Numbered from the stretch's first letter, positions 45,396-57,441 are shown. The stretch: DNA of 64,000 nt from Eucommia ulmoides (GCA_016647705.1 CM028329.1:18657410-18721409); one strand, 5' to 3'. Numbers and translations: made by a program. Notes: a model not told the origin generated them from the sequence alone.

Positions 45396-46946
45396 TTGGA
45401 GAAGTATAAACATGCAAAAACGGAGGCGAGAAAAGAAAATAGAGAATCAAAAATTAGGGTGTATGATAATTTGTATCAAAAGTTAGATACAAAAGAGAGA
45501 GAGAGGGATATATTTAAGCTCGCTAGGCAATGTGAACAAAAAACTAGAGATATAGGAAGCGTCAGATGCATCAAAGACACTGATTACAAGGTCCAGGTGA
45601 AGGATGAGGAGATTTTGGAACGATGGAGAAATTATTTTTATAATTTATTTAATAAGAACAACGCAGGGGAATCTAAATTAGAGTTACCTAGTTTATCTTC
45701 AGATAGGATGCATAGGTTTCATAGAAGTAAGGTTTCAGAAGTTAGAATAGCACTGAGGAAGATGAGAATTGGAAAAGCAATAGGGCCAAATGAGACCCGT
45801 ATATAGGTGTGAAAAAGTTTGGGTGATCTTGGAATAGAATGGTTGATTAGACTTTTCAATGATATTTTGAAGATTAAGAGAATATCTGATGACTGGAGCA
45901 AGAGTATCTTAATGCCCATCTATAAAAATAAAGGGGATGTTCAAAATTTTACGAACTATCAAGGCATAAAACTTATGAGTCATACTATGAAATTTTGGGA
46001 GAAAATGATAGAATATAAAATAAGACATGAAACGAGAATAAAATAGAACCGATTTGGATATATGCCCAGCCGATCAACCATTGAAGCTATATTTTTACAC
46101 AAGAGATTAATGGAAAAATATAAAGAAAATAAAGATTTACATATGGTATTTGTGGACCTGGAAAATGCTTATGATCGGGTACCCAAAGAAGTTTTGTGGT
46201 AGATGCTAGAAAAGAAGCACGTATCCTATGTGTATATTGAGGTAATTAAGGATATGTATGAAGGTATAGTCACTAATATTCGAACAAAAAGAGGAGATAT
46301 TTGTACATTTCCTATTAATATAGGCTTACATCAAGGCTCATCTTTAAGTCCTTACCTCTTTGTTCTAATGATAAATGAGCTCACAAAACATATGCAAGGT
46401 GGGGTATCTTGGAATATATTGTTTGCGGATGACATAGCACTAGTTATGAAAGTAGAATATGTCTTAATACTAAGTTAGAAAGATGGAGCCTTATAATTTA
46501 AAAGTCTAAAGGTTAGCAGATGTAAGACGGAATACATGCATTGCAATATTAGTAATGCCCGAAGAGATGATGGTGCGTTCAAAATTGGGGATGAGGTAAT
46601 TCCAAAGGTTGATCATTTTAGATATTTAGGTTCAATGATCCAAAACAATGACGAAATCGAGGAGAATATTACGCATAATGTCAAGGCAAGTTGGTTAAAG
46701 TGGAGAAATGCACTTGGAGTGATTTGTGATCGTAGGATAACGTTGAAACATAAAAGAAAATCCTACAAAACTGCAATAAGATTAACGCTTCTGTATAGTT
46801 CAGAATGTTGGGTGGTAAAAATGAAGTTGGTCCAGAAAATTGATGTGATAGAATTGAGGATACTACGGTGGATAAGTGAGAAGACGAGAATGGATAAAAT
46901 TAAGAATGAAACTATTAAAGAGAATTTAGGAATAACAACCATCTAA
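45396..46946 (+). pseudogene. RTE LINE linker and reverse transcriptase (copy 2)
   Basis: Open pieces at 45396-45806, 45819-46046, 46203-46478 and 46536-46946 carry, in order, the linker, SILMPIYKNKGD, NYQGIKLMSH, GLHQGSSLSPYLF, LFADDIAL (catalytic FADD) and FRYLGSMIQNN with a C-terminal zinc-like SSECWVVK region. Compared with copy 1 it is more complete but equally interrupted. Confidence 0.88.
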
Positions 46947-49900
46947 GAAAAGATTAGAGAAAATCGTTTACGATGGTTTGGATATGTGCATAAAAGACCC
47001 ATAAAAGCACCAATGAGAAAATGTGATTTAATTCAATTGCGAGGGGCTACTAAAGGGAGAGGTGGACTAAGAAGACTTAGGACGAGACTAGTAGAATTGA
47101 TTTAATGACATTTAACTTGACTGAGCGGATGGTCATTGATCGATCATTATGGCGTAAACGGATTAATGTAGCCGACTCTACTTAAATGGGACAAAGGCTT
47201 AGTTGTTGTTGTTATTGAATGCAATTTGGAAATTGAACAGCCTAATTGAGAGGCAAGTGCTCATTTCTAAATATACATGCACTAAAATATTAGGAAATAA
47301 AATCAAACTACTCTCAAATTTTAAGTAAAATTTGTATATTCAATTTAGAAATTAAGTGCTTAATTAAAATGTAAATTTAAGTTCTATCTTCAAATTTGAG
47401 AATATTAAAAATTAAGAAATAAAATGTAACTATGATCAAACTTTAAGGGTGTAATCTGTAATATTCAATTTGAAACATTAGTCCCCAAAATTGAGAGATG
47501 ATTGCTCATTCCTGAATACATAAGTGTTAAAAAACTAGGAAGTAAAACCCAATTACGCTCTTATACTTTATTGAAATGTCAATTTAAGTTTCTTTCTTTA
47601 AACTTGACAATAAGTGAGAAAGTAAAAAATATAATGTAAACCACTAGAATAAAAAAAATGTAGTCATTTAGTTAAAATTATGACTTTAGCAGATAAGATA
47701 GGTCAATTAGAAAGGAAAATATATATAAACATATATATATAGATAGATATAGAGATAGCTAGAGAAAGAGAAAGAGAGAGAGAGAGAGAGAAAGAGGTGC
47801 TTAATTGGAATGTAAATTTAAGTTTCTTTCTTTAAACTTGAAAATTGATGAAAAATAAAATATAATGTAAACTACTAGAATTAAAAGTGTAGTTATTTAG
47901 TTAAAATGATGATTAGCAAATAAGATAGGCCAATTAGACAAAAAAAAATTATATCTTGGAATAGGACAAAAATATTAAGAAGTTAATATATACATATAGA
48001 GAGAGAGAGAGCGAAAGAGTAATAAGCAAATATTAGAAGTGAGGGAGAAAAGTGTAACTAAGTACAAACTTAAAAGGTTATATTTGTAGTGTTGCTTCAA
48101 TTCATCGTGGGACCGTGGAATCTTCATGTTTAAAAATTAAGGTCTCATATAGGGAACAATTACCAAAGTGCCAAAATCAATTGATTGAGGTGCTTACAGC
48201 CTCTTTTATATATATTAGGGATGGGCACGTGCCCACTGAGAATTATATATTAATTTAACTTTTTAAAAAAAAAAATAACAATAAACATAAATTTGAAACT
48301 CACAAGTCACAATCTACTTTTAATAGTTTTAGACTTTTCAGCTCACTTCACCTTTATTTTTATTTTTATATATTGATAGTATTTCAAGACATTATCATTT
48401 GTAGATATGCCACTTTATTTATAAATTGTAAAATGAGGGAACTAAAAGAATGGACCGAAAAGAAATTTAAATTCGATATTTAATTTTTCCTCCTTCACTT
48501 TAGATAATTTTTTATGTCATATATTTCGGTTTTTCAGTTGTGTATATTTTCAATTTGTAGTTGGTATTTTCCCTTTTTTTTTTATGTTTAATTTGTTATT
48601 TTTGTGTATTTTATTTTCATTTTATTATTGTCTTTTTTTTTCACTTATTTTCCATTACTCAATATATTTTTTGTTCTTTATTTCTATTTTTCCAATTATT
48701 TTTTTGTTTTATTTTTTATTTTTTGCATTTGGTTTCTATTATATGCTACGGACTAAGAGAAAATGAAAGTATTTGAATATTAAGAAGTAAAATGTAACTA
48801 TAAAATTTATAATATTTTATTATTCAATATATTTGTTTGTTCTTTATTTTCTATTTTTTTCTTTATTTATTTTTTTTTTTTTTCATTTTTGGCTTTTATT
48901 ATATACTATGGACTGATAGAAAATGAAAATATTAAATATTAAGAAGTAAAATGTAACTACAATCAAATTGTAAAGGTGAAATCTGTAATATTTTATTTGA
49001 AAATTGAACACATAAATTGAGAGATGATTGCTTCTTGTGGAGTATATGAATAATGAATATTAAAACATTAGGAAGTAGAAGTCAATTACGCTCGAATTTT
49101 AAAAGTGAAATCAATAATTTAATCAATTTGAAAATTGAGTTGATTAATTGGAACACCAATCTAGGTTTCATTCTTTAAATTTGAGAATTAATTGGAAAAT
49201 AAAATAGAATGAAAACTACAAGAATAAAAAGAGTAGTTATAATGTTAAAATTCTGAATATTAGAAAATAAAATCAATTAATTACACTAAAAATTATATAT
49301 TTCAAACTAATGTGAAAATATTAAGAAGATAACAACCATATATATTTTAGAGTAATATGTAAATATCAAAAGTTAGAGAGCAAAATATAAATATGTTTAA
49401 ACTTTTTAGGGTATATTTGTAATTTTGACTAAGAAAACATAAAAATTGCAAGCACCCTAAAATTGTCCATTTTTAAAGGACAAAATTGAAGAATTAATTA
49501 CCAAATTGCCATTGCATTCACTCTTTTATATATGTTATAGATATACATATATATACTAATAGAAATAGATATATAAATCCGATTTGTGTGTATTCAAGAT
49601 GAAGTATTTTAATTATCCGATTATGATTTTTATCTATTCTTGAATTATTGGCTTATTTTACATAAATCAAATTATTGAAGAATATTTTAGATTATAACTA
49701 GTTAATTATTTTACGTCTAATTAAAATTAATTTAGTAAGCGTGAGACTGATTTTAAATAATTCGACATAAATTCGAGAAAAAATATTTTGAGGCTAAAAA
49801 ATAATTTATTTATTAAATTAACACACATTTCATTTTATATTTAGTTTTATTTAGATCAAAACTAAAATTTAGCCTCTTTCGTGACTTAGGTTCTAGGCAA

Positions 49901-49947
49901 CCCCGTCGCCATCAATTCCTCTTCAGTAAGAGTCAATTGTGCAAATA

Positions 49948-50103
49948 CAACAACAACAACTAAGCCTTTGTCCCACTTAAGTAGGGTTAGCTAAATGAAA
50001 CCGTTTACACTATAGTGATCAATCAAGGGTCATCCTTTCACTCAGGTTTAATGTCATCAAATCAATTCTAAGAGTCACGTCCCAAGTCTTCTTAGGCCTA
50101 ATA
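49948..50103 (-). mobile_element. RTE LINE 3' fragment
   Basis: On the minus strand it reads TAGGCCTAAGAAGACTTGGG, then ATTGATTTGATGACATTAAA and GGGACAAAGGCTTAGTTG with a (TTG)n tail. It is the 3' end of the same LINE family as the copies at 36797 and 44020, inserted in the opposite direction. Confidence 0.88.
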
Positions 50104-50339
50104 ATAAATAGATCAAGTAAAAATTTCCAATGTGCTATTGGATTTTTATTATTATCCTCTATGACCCAAGAAATCAGTTCCTGCACCGAGATCATTCATA
50201 AGAAAAGAAGACTAAAGAACGTGTTTGAGTTTAGTGAGGCCTTTAGTGTAATCTCCTGTGACAATCATGACATCAACATATATTAGTTAGACAGCTAGCC
50301 GCACTCCAACAAAAAAGCATGGAATAGTAGTGCAAACTC

Positions 50340-50645
50340 TGGCGGAATCTAGTACTCAAAATAGTGGCTTCATTATTGGTAGCAAATGGGTATATACTCA
50401 ATAAAGCTGAAGAAATATTTGATCTTGTTGTCAAAATGACTAATTATTTGTACCCTGTTGGTTGTTCCACCCATTCACCACAGGTCTGCACATCATGGAC
50501 ATTCAAAATGCATTTCTTCATGGTCATCTCGAGGAGACAAAACTAATCAATACAACCTCCTCCTAGCTACCAGAAAGCGGAAAGAACTCTCATTTGTCGT
50601 CCTCATTATTCTCTATATGGATTGAAACAAGTTCCTGGTTTGATA
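50340..50645 (+). pseudogene. Ty1-copia reverse transcriptase fragment
   Basis: Around 50490 the plus strand gives MDIQNAFLHGHLEE, and in another frame from about 50547 QPPPSYQKAERTLICRPHY followed by SLYGLKQVPG. NAFLHG.L.E and YGLKQ.P are hallmark copia RT motifs. A stop or shift near 50550 breaks it. Upstream GSKWVYTQ and VVKMT match the preceding RT segment. The copy is short and has no flanking LTR. Confidence 0.8.
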
Positions 50646-52283
50646 AGTTTTAAACTATATGTGGTATGACCTGATAGGAAGTTAAACCTACAAGTGTATG
50701 ATATATCATATATGTTACTGATCATTAGTGAGATATTGTCCCTTTTACAAGGGGTGGCAAAGGCCAGATACACGTGTGAGATGGCTGATACCCTCAAGGA
50801 GAAGAAATGACACCAATTTGACGCAATAAATGAATGGCACAAAACTCAAAACACCACAACCGTTTCAAATTTCGTTTCGCACCTCAGAATTCACTCCACC
50901 ACCGAGACTTTATTCCCAACCCCTGACTACTTAGGCATCGCGAATAGGGGCAATTGATGGAGGATATTTTGAGAAATCCCTACCAAACGAAAACACAAGA
51001 AGCGACATCACAACTAGAGGACACTTGAAGCCCCAACCGGAGTCCCAATGAGAAACCAAGGGACGACCAATGCTCAGGACTATCTAAAACTGAGGCCCAA
51101 AGTCCTCAGTCTAGGTCCTAAACTACCACTTAGGACTCGCTTCCACTCCCACAGAATAGGGGTGAGGCGAAGGACGTGTTCAAGGGCACTAACCTCTCAA
51201 TCCAGTGATTTCCAGGAGAATTTGGGGCGATAGCTCGAATTCTAGGGTACTTGCCCACCAAGTCATCCCACGACTATAAATACAAGGTAGCACTAGTGTG
51301 TGCATAACTTTGCCGAAATTCTACCATAACTTCAACTATACTAATTCTCATACCTGAGGTGGAACACCGGCAGGCCCACCAGCGTGTTCATTGTTTGCAA
51401 GAACCCCCGCTTGAAAATGTGTCCTATCTGTGACAATCCAGTTTTGAACATCATCGCATATTGTTTATTCTGGTTATGTCAATTTAGTGGGTGCCGTCAA
51501 CCCGAGCTCACACAGCCTGTCATGCATGGGGTATGACATAGTCTTTCTCCAATTTTCCACAAATTGGACTTAGTTTAATTTGTAGAACATGAGATTATAG
51601 GTAGGAATATCAATTACTGGAGGTTATTAATTGGATAATATTTCTTCCCTTTTTCAAGGCCCACTCCTCCAATCTGTTCTCATTTCCCTTAACCGCCACC
51701 ACCCCCTATTTCTCTTGCCTCCATTTACATGCACCCTAAGTCTCTTCCGCATTATTAACCCGCGGCCATCCTTTTCCTAAAACCCTATTCCACACAATTA
51801 GGGTTATTTGAATTTCCTTTTTAAAGTGCAACTTAAATGAAACAATTAATAAAAGACAAAACAAAGGCTGGGAAAAAAAAATTAAAACAATTACTTTCAA
51901 GTGTAAATTTCAAGAGTAAATTTTGAGAAAGGCCAATTGACAATTCTAAAATGTCCACTTCCATTTCAAATTTGTTATTTATCCTTCTCACATTAATAAT
52001 GTATTTTGAGTACAACTGTATAGTCTACGAGACCCAATAAAATTGATTAATTTTGATACATTAAAACAAATGTGACAGATTAGAATTAGAGCTATCTTCA
52101 GCATTTGGGCTATATTAAGAATAATTTCAAAAATAGTCATCTCTAAAATTTAAAATTAAAGTTAGAATTAAGGCTGATCAACTCAAAATACTACCAAATT
52201 AAGATCAAATTATGACTAAATTTTATTTTTAATAAAAAAGAACTAAATGTAGTTCAATTTGCACATTTCACCTTCCACATTGA
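50646..52283. other. Degraded repeat sequence, possible LTR of Tat/Ogre type at 50956-51535
   Basis: TGATGGAGGATATTTTGAG at 50957, a GACTATAAATACAAGG TATA region at 51274 and GGGTGCCGTCAACCCG at 51490 recall Tat-lineage LTR and primer regions. No partner LTR or coding was found. The rest is AT-rich and unassigned. Confidence 0.3.
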
Positions 52284-52316
52284 GTGCCTTTGGGCACAGC
52301 ACGGGGTATACACTAG
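52284..52316 (+). mobile_element. Candidate Helitron 3' terminus
   Basis: GTGCC-TTTG-GGCAC (52284-52297) forms a hairpin and is followed by a 15-base spacer and CTAG at 52313-52316, with T as the next base. A hairpin shortly before CTRR and insertion before T are Helitron 3' features. The matching TC start upstream could not be fixed. Confidence 0.45.
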
Positions 52317-52432
52317 TTAGCAATGAGTTAAGTAAGGGAAAAAGCTGGGGAATGGAAGGCATATATCAATTGAAATTGTTATTTACTTATGTTTGGAAAA
52401 AAAAAAAACTTTTTGAGTTATCACCAAGAATT

Positions 52433-52833
52433 TGATAGAATACTCTCAACAAATTAATAAAATCAACAATTAAAATAGGGAACTGAATGATAAAGGAAGT
52501 CTGAATGGATATTACTCAACGATTGAATGAAAAAATTACAGTAAAAAAAGTACCTGAAGCTAGGAAATCGAGAGCCTAGTCTCTCCCTTTTCATCTCACT
52601 ATTTTGATGCCTTTCTCTTCCCTCCCCATGGCTATTTATAGATGAATCAGCAACTAACGCTCATCAAATAGCTAACAAACTCAACTGACTAACCATATAA
52701 CAAACTCAACCATTTCCAACTCATCACAACTAACTCTCTGCTAACAAAAATTGGAAGTTTCTCCTGCAGCTAATTCTTCATCCCTTTTCTCAGCCTTTGT
52801 TGCACATAAGTGCTTTTAATCAATGGTCTATCA
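52433..52833 (-). repeat. 3' LTR of the chromovirus
   Basis: 401 bp. CTATAAATAGCC on the minus strand (about 52632-52643) is a clear TATA box for the LTR promoter. Confidence 0.93.
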
Positions 52834-53753
52834 ATACCGCCCCCTCGGAATCTCACCTTGTCCTCAAGGTGAAATGTGGAAAATTGCGCGTTGAGAAACT
52901 CGAACTCTTCCCATGATGTCTCAAAATCCGGAAGATGCTTCCACTTAATCAATACCCCCAACTTCCCTTGAGCATTGTAGCGTAGTCCGTTCACTGCTTC
53001 TGGCTCCACTTGCCACTCCATCTCCTCCGTAAGAACCTCAGGGATGGGTTGCACCCTGGTAGTCACGTCTACTGCTTTCTTCAATATTGAAATATGAAAT
53101 ACTGGGTGAATGGAGGTAGTGGAAGGCAAGTCCAACTTATATGCCACAGCGCCAACTCGAGTCAGCACTTGATAAGGGCCGAAAAACTTAAGAGATAACT
53201 TCTCATTGGCTTTTCTTACCAAAGACTTGTGACGATAAGGACACAGCTTGATATAGACCCAATCTCCAACCTCAAATTCGACTTCGCAGTGCTTCTTATC
53301 TGCATAGTCCTTTATGCGTTTCTGAGAGCGATTCAAATGAAATTTAATTTCCTCTAAAATGTGATCCCGAGCTTGTAACTGAGCATCTACCTCGGACATA
53401 AGAGTAGAACCCACTTCAAAACGTAACAACGGTGGTGGATCACGGCGATATAGAACGCAGAATGGAGTAGCGTGCGTGGAAGAATGGAATGAAGTATTGT
53501 ACTAATACTCCGCCCAAAGTAACCATGTGACCCACTGCTTGGGTTTGTCTCCTATGAAACACCTTAAGTAGGTCTCAATGCTCCGATTGACCACTTCAGT
53601 TTGCCCATCTGTTTGTGGGTGATAAGCGGTGCTGTGTTTCAATGATGTACCCTGTAAACGGAATAGCTCCGTCCAAAATTTGCTTAGAAACATCTTATCA
53701 CGATCCGAAACAATGGAGCGGGGTACCCCATGTAAGCGGATAATCTCCTTCAC
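52770..53753 (-). pseudogene. Chromovirus integrase C-terminal part with chromodomain
   Basis: The segment starts with [18 protein letters not shown], which carries the second catalytic Asp, then [15 protein letters not shown] with the catalytic Glu. A TAG at 53502-53504 interrupts it. The C-terminal domain follows (FEVGDWVYIKL; FFGPYQVLTRVGAVAYKLDL). The end has a chromodomain-like stretch, VLIKWKHLPDFETSWEEFEF, then LEDKV. Chromodomains direct integration to particular chromatin marks. The frame runs into the 3' LTR. Confidence 0.9.
52834..52848 (-). promoter_or_regulatory. Polypurine tract of the chromovirus
   Basis: In the coding sense CCGAGGGGGCGGTAT directly abuts the 3' LTR, where plus-strand DNA synthesis is primed. 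Confidence 0.85.
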
Positions 53754-54136
53754 GAATACCGCTGCAACATCTGGAGCACTAAAAAGGTGTTTGAGTGGGA
53801 TAAAGTGAGCGTATTTCGACAGTCAGTCAACCACCACAAATAAACAATTGAACCCATTGGATTTAGGCAGCCCTCCATGGATAAGTCTTCAAAAACTTGT
53901 TCCGGAATTGGCAGTGGTTGCAGTAATCCTGCAGGACTTAGAGCCACATGTTTATTCCGTTGACAAATTGAGCATTCAGCCACATAACGCTGCACTTGTT
54001 TCCTCATACCCCACCAATAAACATCTCGGGACAGCCACTGGAATGTCCGTAAGACCCCAGAATGTCCTCCCATTTTGCCCCCATGATATTCTGCTAGCAA
54101 TGTTGGAATGAGAGTGGATGCCGACGGAATCACCAT
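53754..54136 (-). pseudogene. Chromovirus integrase N-terminal part
   Basis: EYHGGKMGGHSGVLRTFQWL and CSICQRNKH form the HHCC zinc domain. After DLSMEG the frame is lost: a deletion near 53866-53875 has removed the residues that hold the first catalytic Asp and shifted the frame. A TGA at 53823-53825 follows in the shifted frame. The protein is catalytically dead. Confidence 0.88.
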
Positions 54137-54196
54137 CCGTCCTTTGTATAATAAAATGCCGTGCGGTATGCTGTAGTCCGGAAATGAGTCTGATCC

Positions 54197-56002
54197 TTAT
54201 AATAGCTGCTGTTTGATCGGACCATAAAGGATGTCGGAGTCAACGGCATTGTTCAGCTCATCGTCTTGTACACAACATGAAACAGTGAGGACAGCCAGCA
54301 CACAACCTTCTTCTCTCCGTGATAACGCATCAGTTGCTTTGTTCTCAGGACCAGGTCGGTATTCGATGTGAAAATTGTAACCCCACAGCTTCGTAACCCA
54401 TTTTTGATGTTCGTCAGATACCAGTCGTTGGTCAAGCAAAAATCGCAAACTCCTTTGGTCGATACGCACAATGAACTTGCGTCCCAGATAAGGTCGCCAC
54501 TTTTGGATTGCTAAAATAATAGCCATCAGCTCGCGCTCGTATACTGACTTAGATCGATCCCGTTGGTTAAGGGCTTGACTAAAGAATGCTATTGGTCTCT
54601 GGTTTTGCATTAATACGGCGTCGATGCCAAAACCCGAAGCGTCCATTTCCACCACAAACGGTTAATGGAAATTAGGAAGAGCTAATACGGGAACCGTTGT
54701 CATTGCCACCTTCAAAGCCTCGAATGCTTTTTGTGCTTCCTCATTCCACCCAAAACGATCCTTCTTGAGTTGATTGGTGAGTGGTGCCGCTATGTGCCCA
54801 TAATTGTGGACAAATTTCCGATAGTACCCCGTTAAACCCAAGAATCCTCGTAGGGCTTTTAGGTTAGGAGGGATTGGCCATTCTACCATCGCTTGTATCT
54901 TCCTAGGGTCTGCTGCCACCCCTGTAGCCGATACAATGTGACCGAAGTATTCTAGCTCATGCTGTCCAAAAACGCATTTCTTGAGGTTAACCACCAATGC
55001 ATGAATCTTCATCGTCTCCAAAACCGTCCTCAAGTGTTCCAGATGATCCTCCATAGATTTACTATACACCAAAATGTCATCAAAGAATACCAATACAAAC
55101 TTTCGTAGGTGTTGTTTAAATACATCGTTCATCAAAGCTTGAAAAGTCGTCGGTGCATTCATTAACCCAAACGGCATCACCAAGAACTCGTAGCGGCCTT
55201 CATGAGTCCTGAAGGTTGTCTTAGGCACATCTCGAGGGCTCACTCTAATTTGGTGATATCCCGACTTGAGATCCAATTTAGAAAAGAATTGTGCTCCATG
55301 TAGTTCATCTAAGAGCTCCTCTATCACCGGTATTGGAAATTTGTCTGGAACAGTCACTCGATTCAAAGCTCTATAATCAACACAGAATCTCCAGCTACCA
55401 TCTTTCTTCTTTACCAAAATCAGGGGACTCGAAAATGGGTTGTGGCTCGGCTGTATGATACCGGCTGACAGCATGTCACCGACCAAACGCTCGATCTCAT
55501 CTTTTTGCACCTGTGGATACCGGTATATTCTCACACTCATCAGTTCAACGTCTTCCTTCAAAATGATACAATGATCTCGCTCCCGTTGAGGGGGTAGTCC
55601 CCTCGGCTCCTTCAGCACTTCTGGATATTCTTGTAGCAGTTTGTTAACAGCTTGGGACACCTCCATGGCTAATTCTTCTTCTCCATTCCCCGACACTAAG
55701 GTCCCCAATTCAAGCAAATACCCACATCCTTCATGTTGCACAGTACGTATCATTGCCTTGAGCGATATTTGTCTTTTGCAAAGTCCCGGTTCTCCCTTTA
55801 GCATTACCGTGGTTTGGCCCAAGGTAAATTTCATAGTTAATGTTTTCCAATTGACTTGCAATGCTCCCAGTTTTGTTAACCATTGCATGCCTAGAATGAC
55901 ATCTTCTTTCCCTAATTCCAAGGGTAGAAAATCCTCTACCACCTCTACTTCTGGAAGAGATAGTAACACACCTTTACAAATGCCATCAGTACACACTGTG
56001 CC
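54197..56002 (-). pseudogene. Chromovirus reverse transcriptase and RNase H
   Basis: A 444-codon open piece (54662-55996) has RT motifs SPLILVKKKDGSWRFCVDYR, FSKLDLKSGYHQI, MPFGLMNAPTTF and catalytic FFDD in [12 protein letters not shown]. RNase H follows with VEMDASGFGIDAVLMQ, YERELMAI and DALSRR. The two are separated by one TAA at 54662-54664; another TAA lies at 54197-54199. They are in the same reading frame as gag and protease upstream. Confidence 0.92.
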
Positions 56003-56488
56003 TCATGTTCCCATTATCACTTTGTACACCGTGGTTGCCATTATTGGTAGATTCAGCCGCTGTACTACATCTTTAGAGATGAAGTTATGCAATGCGCCGC
56101 AATCTATTAATACCGTAACCATTTGAGTTCCAATCTCCCCTCGCAATTTCATAGTATGAGGATCATTCAACCCCATTACCGAGTTCATAGACAACTCGAT
56201 TGCTCCTTCCACCAACTCAGGAACGTCCGCTTCCAATTCTTCCTCTCCAGTCTCTTCAATCGCACCAGCATCATCAACAATCAACACTTGCAGTTGCCGA
56301 TTCTTGCACAAATGACCAGGCAAAAATTTTTCATCGCAACGAAAACATAATCCTCTCGCGCGTCGACTCAGCAACTCAGAATCGGTGAATTGCTTGTAGG
56401 TTGATGAATTTCTGTTCGTCGTCGTTGCCTCCAGTGCCGTTTTCCTCTGGTCAGGACCGGCGTGTCCTGTGCTTGTCGTTGAAGATGA
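56003..56488 (-). pseudogene. Chromovirus zinc knuckle and protease
   Basis: LCFRCDEKFLPGHLC is the CCHC-type knuckle of this lineage. The protease active site reads VLIDCGALHNFIS: the usual Ser or Thr of the D-(S/T)-G triad is Cys. The piece is bounded by in-frame TGA codons at 56489-56491 and 56003-56005. Confidence 0.88.
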
Positions 56489-57424
56489 TCATACTGAGTT
56501 TGAAGGTCGAAACGCCGTCGTTACACTGTTTGCTGTATACCTAGGGTTCAAATAAGAGGAACCTGACCCATAACCTGTTGATCTGCTCCACGACCCATTG
56601 GATCCAGGTCCGACCCGCGACGTTTGGAGGATATTGTTCTTATCTTCGATCATTCTTGCAGCTTCCATCATCTCGATCAGATTGTTGGGTCTAAAAAGCC
56701 TTACCTCCACACGGATCATCGATTTCAAGCCATTGAGATAGGTACTTTCAAGAACTTCCTCCGACAACCCTTCTAATGGCGAAGCCAAGACCTCGAATCG
56801 CTCTTGATATTCTTCGACGGTGGTTTCTTGCCGTACGGCGAAAAACTTCTCGCACAAGGATCCCTCCATCCTCGATCAGAATCGATTTAAGAAGGCCATT
56901 TTGAAATCGTTCCAGGTACGAAATCTGAACCTGTCTTCTACATATTGAAACCATGCAAGGGCTTTCCCTTCCATGCTTAAAACCATAGCTTCCAATTTCT
57001 CCCCATCGTTCATCTTACTCATAGAAAAATACCTTTCAGCTCGAAAGATCCACCCATCCAGATCTGCTCCCATGAAAATTGGTAATTCCAATCTTCGAAA
57101 CGCCCTATTCCCAAACGTCTCTGTCACAACTCCTCCTCCTGTAGCTTGCGTCTCCATCAACTGTGGTTGTTTCATCGTAAATTCTCCTCCCATCATTTGC
57201 GATTCCGTCAACTGTGATTGTTTCTGCTTCTCTTCCATTCGTGAAAAAGAGCACGAATCATCCCTCCTTGCCATTTGATCCATCTTCTCCATCAAAATAG
57301 TCATTGATTTCTCTAAATTCCCTACTGATTTCTCCATGCTCCCCACTGACTTCTCCAGTCCACCGATTTTTTGAGCTTCAATTTCCATTTTCTCCTCCAA
57401 CGCCTCCATTTTCCTTTGTGCCAT
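56489..57424 (-). pseudogene. Chromovirus gag
   Basis: The probable start is the ATG at 57424 (MAQRKMEALEEKMEIEAQ). A predicted coiled coil with heptad-like KSVG.LEKSVG repeats comes first, then LPIFMGADLDGWIFRAERYF and MEGKALAWFQY, the capsid domain. A TGA at 56876-56878 separates it from a second in-frame piece ending at 56489. The frame can be read 11 codons further upstream, into the primer site. Confidence 0.88.
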
Positions 57425-57441
57425 CTTATCCCAGAAAAGAA

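Larger units (their letters stand above)
44020..47218 (+). mobile_element. Near full-length RTE-type LINE (3.2 kb), inactive
   Basis: A 16-bp duplication ATGCAATTTGGAAATT lies at 44004-44019 and 47219-47234. The 5' leader (GGGCTAGGGCGTCGCCCAGA at 44233 and CGACACG motifs) matches plant RTE leaders as I know them. The single ORF would start at the ATG at 44345. The 3' end is GGCTTAGTTGTTGTTGTT. Total length equals that of full plant RTEs. Stops and frameshifts throughout make it defective. Confidence 0.9.
42588..49545 (-). repeat. AT-rich long-unit tandem array, Helitron-like, split by a LINE
   Basis: A unit of about 220-450 bp recurs on both sides of the LINE at 44020-47218. Landmarks are GTAAAATGTAACTA(C/T), CAAACTTTAAGGGT, AATTGGAATGTCAATTTAAG and GATAAGATAGGCCAATTAGA, with copies near 43285, 43694, 47354, 47572, 47800 and 49150. 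On the minus strand the array ends CCTAGT at about 42590 after a GTTACGCATGTAC-like hairpin, and TATATATAAAAGAGGCTG-like starts occur at 48225 and 49535. That pattern is Helitron-like, but no Rep/helicase is present and the borders are tentative. Confidence 0.45.

Noticed and set aside
48561..48776. Phe-rich hydrophobic frame that could suggest a membrane protein
   Set aside because: T-rich sequence gives Phe and Leu codons by composition; no start context and no relation to neighbours.
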